The notes: generated by a model not told the origin, from the sequence alone. A DNA stretch of 44,534 bases from Bacteroidota bacterium (GCA_022709385.1 JAKLIX010000002.1:1-44534), one strand, 5' to 3'; positions 22,401 to 30,167 are shown, counted from the first letter of the stretch. Program-made: numbers and translations.

Positions 22401-23344
22401 TTGTACTCCGGCATTTTGTTGGACTGTCAAACCTGAGCGGATTATTCCAATATGCCGCGAATGTGGACAATTCCCCGGCGGTGAATTCAATTGATGCACT
22501 GATGATTGCCAAAAGATACACCAACAGTATCAACAGTTTCCCGTCAGGTGACTGGGCATTCTTCCCTTATGACCTCACCCTTACAGCAAGCAGCTATAAT
22601 ACGTACAATATGAATGGTTTATGCTACGGCGACGTAAATGGAAGCAATGTACCGCCGTTCAAACAATCCATGGTTTTTGATATTGCACAGGAAGATTGTT
22701 TATTTGTCGGTGAGGGTGAATGGTTCGACCTACCCTTCAGTGTATCGGAAAAAACACCGCTTGGGGCCCTATCCCTGGTGATGAAATTGCCGCCCGACAG
22801 GTGCAAATTCGCCGGAATAAGGTTTACACATGATCCTGATCATGCCGTTTTCAACCTTAGCGGAGATACCCTGCGTTTGGCATGGTATACAGTTGAAGAT
22901 AAGTTGTTTACAAAAGGAGAACCCCTGTTTTACCTGCAGCTTACATGTACAGCAGACAGCGAAGACCTGTTATTCACAGCCCTGGCAGAAAGTGAACTCT
23001 CCGACCACCAGGGAAACGTCATCATGGGTACGGGATTAATTTACCCAAAAATAATGATCGCTCAGGAAGAATGGAATGGAATTGTTTCGCTGCAACCGAA
23101 TCCTTCCTCCGGTAAGACCAGGGTAGATTACAATATTCCGCAGGAAGCAACAATCTCTTACAGCTTAAGTACCGTATCAGGCCAGGTTATATGGCACCGG
23201 CAGGAAGGAGTAAAGCAAGCAGGAGAACACCAGATAATACTGGATTGCAGTACCCTGGCTGCAGGTGTCTACATCTTCGATTTGATATTTGACAGGCTTG
23301 GATCCCGGGAAAGCAGGAGGATCAAACTGATGGTCGTGCGTTGA
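16499..23344 (+). CDS. Giant T9SS-secreted protein with duplicated beta-rich modules, PKD-like, dockerin-like and cohesin-like segments
   Basis: A 2281-residue protein with signal peptide MKKVKFSAFPLLAIIVLFFA. Residues about 250-1740 are glycine/asparagine-rich beta-helix-like sequence with a roughly 220-residue module present twice (about 524-742 and 1306-1527; shared YDWTAG, SYWPY, MSGG, LTEN-TGG-IRT) and a third partial start near 802. Two PKD/Ig-like repeats follow (GGLPPYTYQWSPAVSLSDP; GGGAPPYIYQWTP, about 1740-1890). Then a carboxypeptidase-like strand set, a dockerin-like pair (GGVNAADALLVLRHF, NSIDALMIAKRYT, about 1957-2010), a cohesin-like domain (about 2055-2180) and a T9SS type A tail (SLQPNPSSGKTRVDYNIPQE). 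It should be a surface adhesin or scaffold. Confidence 0.85.
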   Translation: MKKVKFSAFPLLAIIVLFFADAAKVHSQETLLSDVADTTYWSPDYYVFTNANNYWCAVGVRSSVTSDFWEISLYEDAGFDPPPLASSLYGTVSYVVVDNNHAPLVERGIYLEQLVGMDAATIEFEGGSQILSNGTNSNITWPAGDVVKMWDIYLQPGEYFCNLTLNSGTADLGIALFGSDNAPYYADRDDYISAADVNGPGANETFSFTITSADWYGICVHANNASPANFNINFGQPGHWTGTVSSNWNTAANWSDGLAPTIATDVTIASGTPFAPMINAYDAAVCNHLNMISGGVLTMGTGSVLYMWGDLNTDAGQLLMNGDAALYFNGESGASWSDANQNDSYTNIRLNKNDPINVLAIMQDVTLSGTCWLYGGTLFISGTHTLTINDDYMAALDIDSGARLEVDGDNVIVAGGIQFRNGSQADITSGNIYCGGYFIVENNPAYDIVFTGGTLIMNGTEDQHFRDADGGNLSLYNLTIDKASGNCYLEYDNLNVRGDLLISQGCLSARSYPTSPDWRNIRLGGNWTNNEGSAGFEEGAGRVTFDGPSYQQNINNNESFHILEVNKTLGGSLSIPSAIVLCNQYDWTAGGISVFTGSFTAADLLDNGIMGSWSLSPGGTIDITNNDGYIDLNGSISMTGGNFYVHGGTTDSYWPYFDNASITMSGGNLDFTDKGILVYNASSYTLTENITGGFIRTAGGFRVESPDFSPAGGAVEMYGAQEANLHTINGGFLNHLLINKGGSLKQGEAADKRYVDVRQGNKSTDGPMDLNTANIDNSLDVNGNLFINSGILRANANTIRVGGGWSNLVGDPGFNEGSSQVIFDGPSQSVITTNESFYNLTLDKTYAGFDGLEFGTSVTVNANLSLTDGTLELNPFAVLDVGLNVTIADGAGLNADDGGNIEIYCGGSWLDENTIYNNQKGFSAGNTSSVIFDAPPGLSVQVIKEKAPFNDVHIFSGAPYVRPDATFRTISCKNMSIDGGKLHLGGGRLTVTNDLDIFGILSMNSVSDSVVVGDDISWKPGSGDDVTDGKIFTGGDWTFASGTNASLGAGNTVYFTNISTSLIRSDDIDAAFGSLVIGKPSGPWADTYIHGSSSDTLRVNGSMTVNGGNRFHIQDKDLIVNQNLEIQNLGEMNLTNGSLINHHDSFILDGYLNVMNGDVLMHGTFELPATGKIEINTGNFTSDAPLSALLWQEISGTFQISGGTFKITHNALLFAPGCTDIISGGEIIVGNGFSALSPGTFEPSAGKVKLNYNGPDAFANIHCSNGNYFRNLEISGKISLQTNILVKNNLQITSGFLNSQVFDIYIGGNWTNTVGPAGFLENSQKVVFNGTGLQYCYGEEFNVLENNKLTGELIIPAAANVHCNNYDWTAGKLKADGGSFVADDLNDSGLYGTYQITSNGGNLELHQDNSQYTDLNGYLFIDGGHMKVMGGDGASYWPYAADAGIQMSGGVLEFIDNGIYLHDSPFFNLTENVTGGIIRTNKSFHGLRDDFNPTGGTTQLLGGGNAEFGLPSGSCFHHVLISKYPDDTVKQLLPILINGNLSIEDAVYDMSFKTTHIGENLDVNDGGTLFSEAGAELMLANGKTLSVNSGGKLIFNGSPGNFAMIGSLYPASFYNLDIQAGAELAAQYTIFSNMGINGLNVKAGAAVDPVNPLRGCQFLGGINGGTLLTLDNSQTLSIHDAVFPANIWSGLYNVSKTQDQGQVYFIDYSGAFSGETYEQDSFGRIFWLTPLTLTVSSVPAEICQGNPVQLLAMPIGGLPPYTYQWSPAVSLSDPLIANPIANPATNTTYYVTLTDSYGNSVTDSVLVTVHPSPSVDIGNEWIGMFAGTSAIIGGSVGGGAPPYIYQWTPAIYCGDPSALITSVTPPSTTLFTLLVTDAAGCTGIDSISVIVYPAAMCILDGHLRYLNADDTPLSQVSVILSQSGTPVDTTMTDTDGLFNFGLMLPGDYHLHCESSTPWGGVNAADALLVLRHFVGLSNLSGLFQYAANVDNSPAVNSIDALMIAKRYTNSINSFPSGDWAFFPYDLTLTASSYNTYNMNGLCYGDVNGSNVPPFKQSMVFDIAQEDCLFVGEGEWFDLPFSVSEKTPLGALSLVMKLPPDRCKFAGIRFTHDPDHAVFNLSGDTLRLAWYTVEDKLFTKGEPLFYLQLTCTADSEDLLFTALAESELSDHQGNVIMGTGLIYPKIMIAQEEWNGIVSLQPNPSSGKTRVDYNIPQEATISYSLSTVSGQVIWHRQEGVKQAGEHQIILDCSTLAAGVYIFDLIFDRLGSRESRRIKLMVVR

Positions 23345-23401
23345 AAAAGGGATGTCATCCTGGCGTTGATTTAAATCAACGCCAGGATGACATCCCTTTT
23401 T
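23344..23401. terminator. Perfect 58-bp palindrome acting as bidirectional terminator
   Basis: The arms are 29 bp with no mismatch and no loop, centred on ATTTAAAT at 23372/23373, and carry AAAAA at the left and TTTTT at the right end. The left arm begins at the last base of the giant gene's stop codon. A perfectly self-complementary terminator of this length is unusual. Confidence 0.75.
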
Positions 23402-23613
23402 ATTTTCTTCCGGTAAGCAATTCATTATCAACACGCCCAACCCAATATATCCCATATCGACCAGCTACCTTCCAAAACTGCGTTTGTTTCGCCATCTTTC
23501 CTATTTTTGTTAGGCCACAATCATAGATATACATGGTTGCTGGTTTGGATAAAACCTCACAGATCATTTAGCGAGATAACATAACAACCTATTAACGCCT
23601 AATTTCCCTCACT

Positions 23614-24084
23614 ATGAAAAAACCTGCATTAAGATTTGTATTTGCTGCCCTGCTGACCTGCTTTTTTTTGGCAGGCGTCACAAAACTGACGGCACAGGAA
23701 GACTGGAGTCGAGCCCAGAAAGAAGTCTGGAAAGGTGTCGAAACATTTTACGATGCCTTTACAAGGGGCGATGTCAAGGTCATTTCCGACCTGGTCCATC
23801 CTGATTTCGAAGGTTGGAGCCACCATTCCGTATTACCCCGGAACAAAGCGGATATGGAGCGTGAACTGCAGTCATTCCTTCAGGTGAACAAAGTCGTCTC
23901 TTACAAGATCAAACCATTAACGATCAAGGTATTGGGTGATGTGGCCTTCGTGCATTATTATTATATCCTGAACAGCGAAAGCAAAGACGGGAAAAAAAGC
24001 ATCCAGCAGGGGAAGTACACCGATATCCTGAAAAAGCAGGGTGGCAGCTGGCTGCTCATCGGTGACCATGGCGGCGCGGAATGA
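23614..24084 (+). CDS. Secreted SnoaL/NTF2-like protein (DUF4440 type)
   Basis: A 156-residue protein with signal peptide (KPALRFVFAALLTCFFLAGV, cleavage after LTAQ). The mature part has the NTF2-like order of helix (VETFYDAFTRGDVKVISDLV) then strands HPDFEGWSHHSVLPR, IKPLTIKVLGDVAFVHYYYI, KYTDILKKQGGSWLLIGDHG, characteristic of DUF4440/SnoaL-like proteins. The fold is a small-ligand pocket, and some members act as isomerases, but no catalytic pair is identifiable here. TATTTTTG at 23502-23509 is a weak promoter candidate. The gene stands alone. Confidence 0.75.
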   Translation: MKKPALRFVFAALLTCFFLAGVTKLTAQEDWSRAQKEVWKGVETFYDAFTRGDVKVISDLVHPDFEGWSHHSVLPRNKADMERELQSFLQVNKVVSYKIKPLTIKVLGDVAFVHYYYILNSESKDGKKSIQQGKYTDILKKQGGSWLLIGDHGGAE

Positions 24085-24109
24085 AATTAGCAGTATTTCA
24101 GTCTGAGGC

Positions 24110-24961
24110 TCACATCTTCAGGATTTTTCTGCAAACCCTGGCCTCCCGGTCGGATATTTCAAATAAATATAACCCAGATGGAAGGTAACTGATATCTAAT
24201 TCAATATCATGAGACAGATCTGCCCTATAAATGCGGCAGAGTTCCCCAAAACAATCAAAGACCCTGATCAAATCAGGTTTGAAATGATTCCCGGCCCTGA
24301 TGTGAACTGATTCACCGGCCGGGTTCGGATAGATATAAAAGTCCTGTAAACCGTTTTCCCCTGTAGAAAATGCTGAATCAATGACATATAACCTGATACA
24401 ATAATGATAATGGTTATACTCAGACATATAGTTGAGCTGACAGAGACTATCACACAAAGGTATTCCCTGAATGGTATCATTGACAAACAGGTCACCCAAT
24501 GCATTTGAACCATCAATGATCAGTCTGTAAGGGCTCCCTTCGCTCCATCTGTAAATATCTCTGCCATTATAGTACTGTACATAATATACATTCCGGGCAT
24601 TCAGGATAAATGATTCATAGGCATTTGAAATGATGTACACCTGCTTCCCGACCAGTTTACACAAGAAGTTCAGATGAGAAATGTTTGAATAGGTGTATTG
24701 ACAAAAACCGACTGTATCGCTGAGCATTTTGATCCAGTCAAAAGAATAACCTGTTCCCATTGAAGTACTTTCCGCCTGGAATATCAGTGTGTTCTTGTAA
24801 TACAACTTAAAACCCCATGCATGATAGCCGGATTGATAGTTTTGCCATGAGTAGTAAACATTGGGGACAAAACCACACTCGTTTTCAACGAAATACTGTG
24901 CGCTGCCCGGACCTGGCAGGAAGACAGTAAACAGAATTATCAGAATGACATTTCGCTTCAT
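24110..24961 (-). CDS. Secreted protein with T9SS C-terminal sorting domain
   Basis: A 283-residue protein. The first 20 residues (RNVILIILFTVFLPGPGSAQ) are a signal peptide. Residues about 25-200 are tyrosine-rich beta sequence (YYSWQNYQSGYHAWGFKLYY) with no family I can name. The C-terminal 75 residues are a type A T9SS sorting domain: DFYIYPNPAGESVHIRAG, IRVFDCFGELC, ISYLPSGLYLFEISDRE. It will cross the outer membrane by T9SS. Its stop codon is 26 nt from the convergent end of the NTF2-like gene. Confidence 0.7.
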   Translation of the reverse strand: MKRNVILIILFTVFLPGPGSAQYFVENECGFVPNVYYSWQNYQSGYHAWGFKLYYKNTLIFQAESTSMGTGYSFDWIKMLSDTVGFCQYTYSNISHLNFLCKLVGKQVYIISNAYESFILNARNVYYVQYYNGRDIYRWSEGSPYRLIIDGSNALGDLFVNDTIQGIPLCDSLCQLNYMSEYNHYHYCIRLYVIDSAFSTGENGLQDFYIYPNPAGESVHIRAGNHFKPDLIRVFDCFGELCRIYRADLSHDIELDISYLPSGLYLFEISDREARVCRKILKM

Positions 24962-25032
24962 TACCGTTTGGATTTATTGATACATGGAACCTGGATACAC
25001 AATTTCTTCATTCTGCACTTTTTCGGTATCTT

Positions 25033-25136
25033 CCATACGCATACCTGAGAGGTTTACGAAAGCTGTCAATACCCGCAATACCGTAAACTGCCGGATCGGA
25101 ATTTTTTTCGCAAACCCTTTCCGTGTCGGTATATAA
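25033..25136 (-). repeat. Dispersed hairpin repeat, copy E (degenerate)
   Basis: Aligns in reverse to the copy at 26,293: the right part TTTTTTTCGCAAACCCTTTC, CCGTGTCGGTATA is well kept, the left part (hairpin arm) is eroded (AGGTTTACGAAAGCTGTCAA). It lies between the T9SS gene and the DUF1028 gene. Confidence 0.55.
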
Positions 25137-25237
25137 TAGTTTTTTTTGACTTTTACATAGGCTTTCGTTTTCAAGCTTTCAGTACGTGAATCCGTAATCG
25201 GATGCATGCAAATTCCGGCATTGACTGAAATCAATTT

Positions 25238-26278
25238 TTACCGAATGAGTATTATACCACTTCCTTTGCAATCACCCAAACCAAACACTGAATAAAAACA
25301 AACTCCCCGGGGCAGGTTGTAATACGGAGTCACCAGGCCTGAAGCTGCTTCAACCGGCATGTCGAGCAGAAGCCGTCCCAGTGAATCAAACATTTGAATG
25401 CGTATACCATCCCTGCAGGCAGATCCCTGAAAATCGACTTTCAGGCTTCCATTTTCAAGCTGTTTTAAAACAAGAGCAGCGCCGTGCACTGTTGATTCCT
25501 GCTGTCCGGTCGAAACAAGCCACTGGTCGAACATCAGTTGCAAAGAATCGATCGGATCCTGCGGTACGGCCCCGGACCAGTTTTGAGGATATGACATCCA
25601 CAGGTCAAGGTAGAAATTACCCTGTGTATCCGTCGGCCTGGCAACCCTCACAAATGCCGAAAGTGAAGAACTCTGGTAGGGACTGGCACAGCGTGAATCC
25701 GCCCCGATGGTTTTGGCGCCCTGAAGGGCTGCCATGAGTTTCAGCGCAAGCGGACCCGGGGTGCTCAGGAAGCGGGATTGCATGCTGTCGAGGATATGCT
25801 GACCCAAAAGAATGTTTCCCTGGATGGCATAGGAAATCCCGGCGGTATGCCCTTTCCAAGCCTGGCAATTCGCGCCTGTGTAGGCCGCACTGCGCGGATG
25901 TCCGTTGTTGTAATCCACGATACCATACTGGCGGATGAGCGGATTGGACTGTGCATCATTCTGTACAAGCCAGTCGATGATCTGCTGAGGCGCATCGCCA
26001 GCAAGCATGCGTGTTCGCGCATTTTGCTGGTTGGCCGACAACCAGTAGGCCTGGGTGTGAATGGCACCGATACCCGGATGGAGGTCGCTGATGATCTGCG
26101 CACCATGTGGATACGTTCCTGTATAACCCACGCAGGAGGCACCCGCACTGCCGATCTCACCCGTCACCGAATCAATGGCCACAATGCTGAAGGTATCCTG
26201 GGCCAGGACTGTCCTAAACACAAGGAATATTATAGTAATCAAACAATAACATCCTGATTTTAAAGCAGACAATTTCAT
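25238..26278 (-). CDS. Secreted DUF1028 family protein with C-terminal sorting-like tail
   Basis: A 346-residue protein, signal peptide CYCLITIIFLVFRTVLAQ. The mature protein matches DUF1028 (Ntn-hydrolase-like family, PF06267): DTFSIVAIDSVTGEIGSAGA near the start, YPHGAQIISDLHPGIGAIHT, QNARTRMLAGDAPQQIIDWL, the D-Y-N-N-G-H-P-R-S-A-A-Y-T-G-A run, and HTAGISYAIQGNILLG. Length is larger than the 200-230 residues of the family, with an extra C-terminal part (VDFQGSACRDGIRIQMFDSL, VTPYYNLPRGVCFYSVFGLG) that resembles a T9SS tail but lacks a clear PNP motif. Substrate unknown. A repeat copy lies directly upstream. Confidence 0.8.
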   Translation of the reverse strand: MKLSALKSGCYCLITIIFLVFRTVLAQDTFSIVAIDSVTGEIGSAGASCVGYTGTYPHGAQIISDLHPGIGAIHTQAYWLSANQQNARTRMLAGDAPQQIIDWLVQNDAQSNPLIRQYGIVDYNNGHPRSAAYTGANCQAWKGHTAGISYAIQGNILLGQHILDSMQSRFLSTPGPLALKLMAALQGAKTIGADSRCASPYQSSSLSAFVRVARPTDTQGNFYLDLWMSYPQNWSGAVPQDPIDSLQLMFDQWLVSTGQQESTVHGAALVLKQLENGSLKVDFQGSACRDGIRIQMFDSLGRLLLDMPVEAASGLVTPYYNLPRGVCFYSVFGLGDCKGSGIILIR

Positions 26279-26292
26279 AAAATTGAATTATA

Positions 26293-26399
26293 TTATACTC
26301 ATACTTGACAGGTTTGCGAATGCAAAGCTGTTTAGTATGAGTTATGCCGTACACACCTTGATCGCAATTTTTTCGCAAACTCATTCCGTGTCGGTATAA
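26293..26399 (-). repeat. Dispersed hairpin repeat, copy A
   Basis: About 105 bp, nearly identical in reverse orientation to the 39,514 copy. On the minus strand it runs from ATACCGACACGGAATGAGTT to a hairpin with 10-bp outer stem (ACTCATACT/AGTATGAGT), then TTTGC/GCAAA at the tip, ending AGTATGAGTATAA. It sits 15 bp upstream of the DUF1028 start. Confidence 0.8.
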
Positions 26400-26458
26400 A
26401 ACGGAATCCACAGGATTCATTTATCGCATAGGGATCTGCCGGCGCTGGCGCTCCTCCC

Positions 26459-27259
26459 CTACTCCGGTTTCACCCAAATGATCTTCCACTCATTGCCGTG
26501 CATAGAGAAAGTCATCCAGAAGGTCTTCTTTTTCACTACATTGGAGGTGCCGGTCTGGAAAAAGGAATAGCTCGTTTCACCCGAGTTTTCCGCCGCGATT
26601 TTCTGACAGGCAGCCAGAAGTTCCGGATAGTTCGCGTAGAGCGGATCGGTGAGTACGTTTAGTCCGATTTCGGCGGTATCCTGGTCAAAGAGTACCACCC
26701 CTGTCTTTTCCATCACCCACATCTCGAATCCCTGGCTGGTGACGATGGGTTCGATTATCCTCCCGAGCAGCCTGGCCGGTTCAAACACCGCGCTGATAGC
26801 GCCGATGACCTGACTGTTCTGAATAATGGGATGAATGTCGACAGCGGCCTGGTAACCCTCCACCACATCAAAGGCATTGCTCAGTACAGGCTGTTTGGTC
26901 TGAAAGGCTGTGATCACATGAGGCTGGTTGCTGATATCAGACCCCTGGTATGCATAATAAGCCGGGGGTTCGATGATCTGCAGGATACCCTGCGGCGTGG
27001 TGAACACGAATTCTTCGGAAAAGGTACAGGTATTGAATAACTCAAGCAGCTTGGCACGCATCGCGGAGGTATCGATACCCGATTGGGCAAACTGCGCATT
27101 TGCATTCCCGATCAGGGTGTTCAGGGTATCAAAAGATGCGGCCAGCCGGTCATGAACCACTGCCAGTTCACCCGGAAGCACCGTTTCGTCCTTGTCCTTT
27201 TTACAGGAAACCATCAGGACGGCAAACAGCAATGTGACAAATGCAAGTTTCATCCTCAT
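26459..27259 (-). CDS. Lipoprotein with Cache-like sensor domain
   Basis: A 266-residue protein starting MRMKLAFVTLLFAVLMVSCKKDKD (lipobox LMVSC, Cys at residue 19). The mature region carries features of a double-Cache/PAS-like extracellular sensor: LFNTCTFSEEFVFTTPQGIL, GYQAAVDIHPIIQNSQVIGA, FEMWVMEKTGVVLFDQDTAE, with the ...GAISAVFEP... strand typical of dCache ligand pockets. There is no signalling domain, so it is a stand-alone ligand-binding lipoprotein. Ligand unknown. The stop is 59 nt from the upstream end of repeat copy A. Confidence 0.6.
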   Translation of the reverse strand: MRMKLAFVTLLFAVLMVSCKKDKDETVLPGELAVVHDRLAASFDTLNTLIGNANAQFAQSGIDTSAMRAKLLELFNTCTFSEEFVFTTPQGILQIIEPPAYYAYQGSDISNQPHVITAFQTKQPVLSNAFDVVEGYQAAVDIHPIIQNSQVIGAISAVFEPARLLGRIIEPIVTSQGFEMWVMEKTGVVLFDQDTAEIGLNVLTDPLYANYPELLAACQKIAAENSGETSYSFFQTGTSNVVKKKTFWMTFSMHGNEWKIIWVKPE

Positions 27260-27373
27260 GTGATTGATTTTGAAACGAAATTAATCATTTTCCCTGAATG
27301 CTATCCATGGTTCCGCTTTCATTTCGGAAAAATCTCCAAAGGGTCAGGCGCCGCTATTTATTACCTTAGCAAC

Positions 27374-27928
27374 ATGAAGCACTGCCTGATTAAAATCTTG
27401 TTGTTGTTGATTTGTCTGATACCGGAAGGGAAAGCCTTCTGCCGGGATACGGTGCCGTTTAAGCACCTCAGTCCGTGCGACAGTCTGTGGTGCCTTAATC
27501 AAATGGTATTCAGTGGCGTTGCAGTGGAAAAGAAAGACAAGATCACGGAATACCACCGTTTTTGTGCAGGCAGCCTTTGTGGCTATGAGGCATTTTATCC
27601 CGGTGGCAGACCGGCTGCCGTGCACACCTACAACGGCAATCAGATTCACCTGGTGTTTTATTATGAGGAAGGAAATAAAAAGCTTGAATATCACCAAAAA
27701 ATCCTTGATCAGACCTACACATGGGGTCTATGGACAGATTACCGGGAGAACGGAACGATGATCTGCCAGGGCAACTATGAATTGATCAGGCAGCAGACCG
27801 AGGGCAGGGGCAGGATCATCAGGCAATGGCAATCGGTGAAAGACGGCCGGTGGCAGTTTTTCGATGAAACAGGCCAATTGGTGAAAACACAATTCTGGCG
27901 AAAAGGAAAACTGGTCAGGACGAAGTGA
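27374..27928 (+). CDS. Secreted MORN_2-type protein (184 aa)
   Basis: From ATG 27374 the protein starts KHCLIKILLLLICLIPEGKA, a signal peptide; an upstream extension in the same frame (from 27083) is antisense to the lipoprotein gene and is rejected. Residues about 60-184 hold MORN_2-like units: CGYEAFYPGGRPAAVHTYNG, GLWTDYRENGTMICQGNYEL, DGRWQFFDETGQLVKTQFW, RKGKLVRT. The fold is a beta-hairpin array of the same type as in the 1095-residue protein at 35,358. TACCTTAG just upstream is at best a degraded promoter. Function unknown. Confidence 0.65.
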   Translation: MKHCLIKILLLLICLIPEGKAFCRDTVPFKHLSPCDSLWCLNQMVFSGVAVEKKDKITEYHRFCAGSLCGYEAFYPGGRPAAVHTYNGNQIHLVFYYEEGNKKLEYHQKILDQTYTWGLWTDYRENGTMICQGNYELIRQQTEGRGRIIRQWQSVKDGRWQFFDETGQLVKTQFWRKGKLVRTK

Positions 27929-27981
27929 ATCAAAGCATAGGGACAATCCCTCACTTCGGGCTCAATAAATCAGCATACAAA

Positions 27982-29211
27982 TCAAACACCTTCCGAACTC
28001 AGGGGTTGGGATGATAATAAGTTCCTGATAGCCTGTGCTGCTTTCATCGCACCATCATTCGGGATATCCGGATAAGAAACATTGGTACCAACCAGATTAA
28101 CAATTTTACCGGCGAGGACCTCCGGGCTTGTTCCGGCAAGATCCAAGCTTACGCCTGCGCCACGCTGGGTCAGTATTCTTGAAACATTTGCCTGTTCGCA
28201 ATGACCGGCAAGGGGAAAATAAACAAAGGGCCTTCTGAGGGCAGTAAGTTCAAAAGCAGAAGTGGCACCACCCTGGATAATTGCAAGATCACTGGCAGCA
28301 AAATGTTCATATAAGCGGGGAATAAATCCTTTAATATCTGCACCTTCTGGCAAGTTAACCTTGTCTGCCGGCACCCTTGGACCTGTGACAAACACTGCCC
28401 GAAGTTGAGGTATTTTCTCTTTTGCAATGACATATGCCTGTCCGCAAAGTTCCAGCAATTCCTTCCCGATGGCCGTTCCTCCAAGAGCGCAAATGAGTAA
28501 TGGATCATTGCTGTATCCCAGTTTTTTTCTGACCTCTTGCTTGTCGGTATAAGCACTAGTCTCGAAAGGGAAGACGTACCCGATAAAGGTATACATCGCC
28601 CTGGCGAAATCCCTCCGGTTTGGTAACATGAAGCCAAAGGGTTTATCAGGGATATCCTCAGGTTCACCAACGAAAAGCGCCAGATCGTAGGGTGGTTTCT
28701 TTTTGAGTCTGTAATCATGAGACCAGACACGATTCCAATAATAGACACCCAGGTGTTCCAAAGGGTTTCTGGTCATGGCGTCCAGTCCGACAAAGTCGAA
28801 AATCATCACAAAAGGAAATTTTTTTAAATCTGAGTGTTCTCTGAGCGCCAGGTTGATTTCATAGGTCTCATCTCCAATGACCAGATCGTATTTTTTTGAT
28901 GCAATAAGATCCAGAAAGAAACTGATATTTTTTTTCCATTCCCCTCTTGATTTCAATAAATAAGTGAGAAGATTCAGGCTTGACCCTTTGGCGGCTTTTT
29001 CGGCCGATTCATTCTCATTGGCATAATGGTCGGCCCCCGGTACGAGTTTCTCACCCGATTCAATCAACAGCTTTGTTGCAGGATCTGAGGCAAGCCATTC
29101 AATATCCGCATCAGGAAGCAGTTGCCTGAGTTTCCGGGCAATTGCAAGGTCTCTTGTGATATGGCCGAGACCAAGAGAGCCACTGATGTACAGCACATTG
29201 ATCTTCTTCAT
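27982..29211 (-). CDS. GT28/MGT-like glycosyltransferase
   Basis: A 409-residue cytoplasmic GT-B enzyme. N-terminus VLYISGSLGLGHITRDLAIA carries the glycine-rich acceptor loop with a His, as in MurG/MGT enzymes. The C-terminal donor domain has LLICALGGTAIGKELLELCG, IPRLYEHFAASDLAIIQGGA and TSAFELTALRRPFVYFPLAG followed by HCEQANVSRI, the usual MurG-like signature order. Family length is normal. It likely transfers a UDP- or GDP-sugar to a lipid or polysaccharide acceptor; the substrate cannot be told. No other sugar genes are adjacent in the chromosomal part. Confidence 0.8.
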   Translation of the reverse strand: MKKINVLYISGSLGLGHITRDLAIARKLRQLLPDADIEWLASDPATKLLIESGEKLVPGADHYANENESAEKAAKGSSLNLLTYLLKSRGEWKKNISFFLDLIASKKYDLVIGDETYEINLALREHSDLKKFPFVMIFDFVGLDAMTRNPLEHLGVYYWNRVWSHDYRLKKKPPYDLALFVGEPEDIPDKPFGFMLPNRRDFARAMYTFIGYVFPFETSAYTDKQEVRKKLGYSNDPLLICALGGTAIGKELLELCGQAYVIAKEKIPQLRAVFVTGPRVPADKVNLPEGADIKGFIPRLYEHFAASDLAIIQGGATSAFELTALRRPFVYFPLAGHCEQANVSRILTQRGAGVSLDLAGTSPEVLAGKIVNLVGTNVSYPDIPNDGAMKAAQAIRNLLSSQPLSSEGV

Positions 29212-29279
29212 TTCCCTCTGAGTTGGGATTATTTCATTTTATTATTCAGTCTGCAAACTCCAGATGCCGCCCCGCCATA

Positions 29280-30131
29280 TCACAGGGCATCTTCCGACCG
29301 CACCTCAAAGGGATCAAAGGCAGCCGGATTGCCGGAATCATATCCCTTTTTAAACCACCGCATCCGCTGCTCCGAAGTTCCGTGGGTAAATGCGTCCGGA
29401 ACGATATATCCCTGTGCCTGTTTCTGCAGGCGGTCGTCACCCACCGCACCGGCGGCACTGATGGCCTCTTCCGCATCGCCCGGCTCCAGGATACCCTTCC
29501 ATTGGTCTGCATCGTGAGCCCATATCCCGGAATAATAATCGGCCTGCAGTTCAAGCCGGACCAGGTAGCGGTTAAACTCCTTCTCATCCATGCGATTGCG
29601 CAGGCCATTCACCTCATCGAGTGTTCCAAGCAGTTTCTGAACATGATGGCCAACTTCATGTGCCACCACATAGGCGATGGCGAAATCGCCAGGCGCCCCG
29701 AAACGGGTTTTCAGCTCTTCGCAAAAGCTCAGGTCGATATACACCTTTTCATCACCCGGACAATAAAAGGGCCCGGTGGCAGCGCTGTTGAAACCACAGG
29801 CCGATTGTACCTGACCGCTGTAGAGCACCAGTTTAGGCGCACGGTATGCTCTGCCCGACTCAGAAAAAATCCGGTTCCAGGTATCTTCCGTCTCAGCCAA
29901 TACGACCGCGATAAACTGAGCCATGGTGTCATCCTTTAGTATTTCTCCCGGGGCTTGTACTTGATTGTCCTCAACGGCAAGATTCAGTATTTGTCCGGGA
30001 TCCCCGCCCAGGAACAAAACGATCAGCACAATGACGATGGTGCCAATGCCGCCGCCAAAAGCGATCTTACGGCCGCTCATGCCGCGGCGGTCCTCCACGT
30101 TTTCACTCTGACGCAAACCTTTCCAGCGCAT
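29280..30131 (-). CDS. Putative neutral zinc metallopeptidase (YpfJ family)
   Basis: A 283-residue membrane protein of PF04228 (YpfJ). The N-terminus RWKGLRQSENVEDRRGMSGR is the characteristic opening, then one transmembrane helix (GTIVIVLIVLFLGG). The zinc site is VAHEVGHHVQ (about 168-177, HExxH), with QADYYSGIWAHDAD as the third-ligand region and DAFTHGTSEQRMRWFKKGYD at the C-terminus. Length is typical (about 285). Substrate unknown. A copy of the dispersed repeat lies just before the next gene. Confidence 0.9.
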   Translation of the reverse strand: MRWKGLRQSENVEDRRGMSGRKIAFGGGIGTIVIVLIVLFLGGDPGQILNLAVEDNQVQAPGEILKDDTMAQFIAVVLAETEDTWNRIFSESGRAYRAPKLVLYSGQVQSACGFNSAATGPFYCPGDEKVYIDLSFCEELKTRFGAPGDFAIAYVVAHEVGHHVQKLLGTLDEVNGLRNRMDEKEFNRYLVRLELQADYYSGIWAHDADQWKGILEPGDAEEAISAAGAVGDDRLQKQAQGYIVPDAFTHGTSEQRMRWFKKGYDSGNPAAFDPFEVRSEDAL

Positions 30132-30167
30132 ACAAGAAAAAATCAGTTGTTCATAATTGAAAAAGGA

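Noticed and set aside
24974..25234. 86-codon open frame on the minus strand
   Set aside because: It overlaps degenerate repeat copy E, has no domain and lacks a promoter or coupling; it is better read as non-coding repeat.
27083..27373. In-frame extension upstream of the MORN_2 protein
   Set aside because: It is antisense to the lipoprotein gene, and a signal peptide begins exactly at the ATG at 27374.
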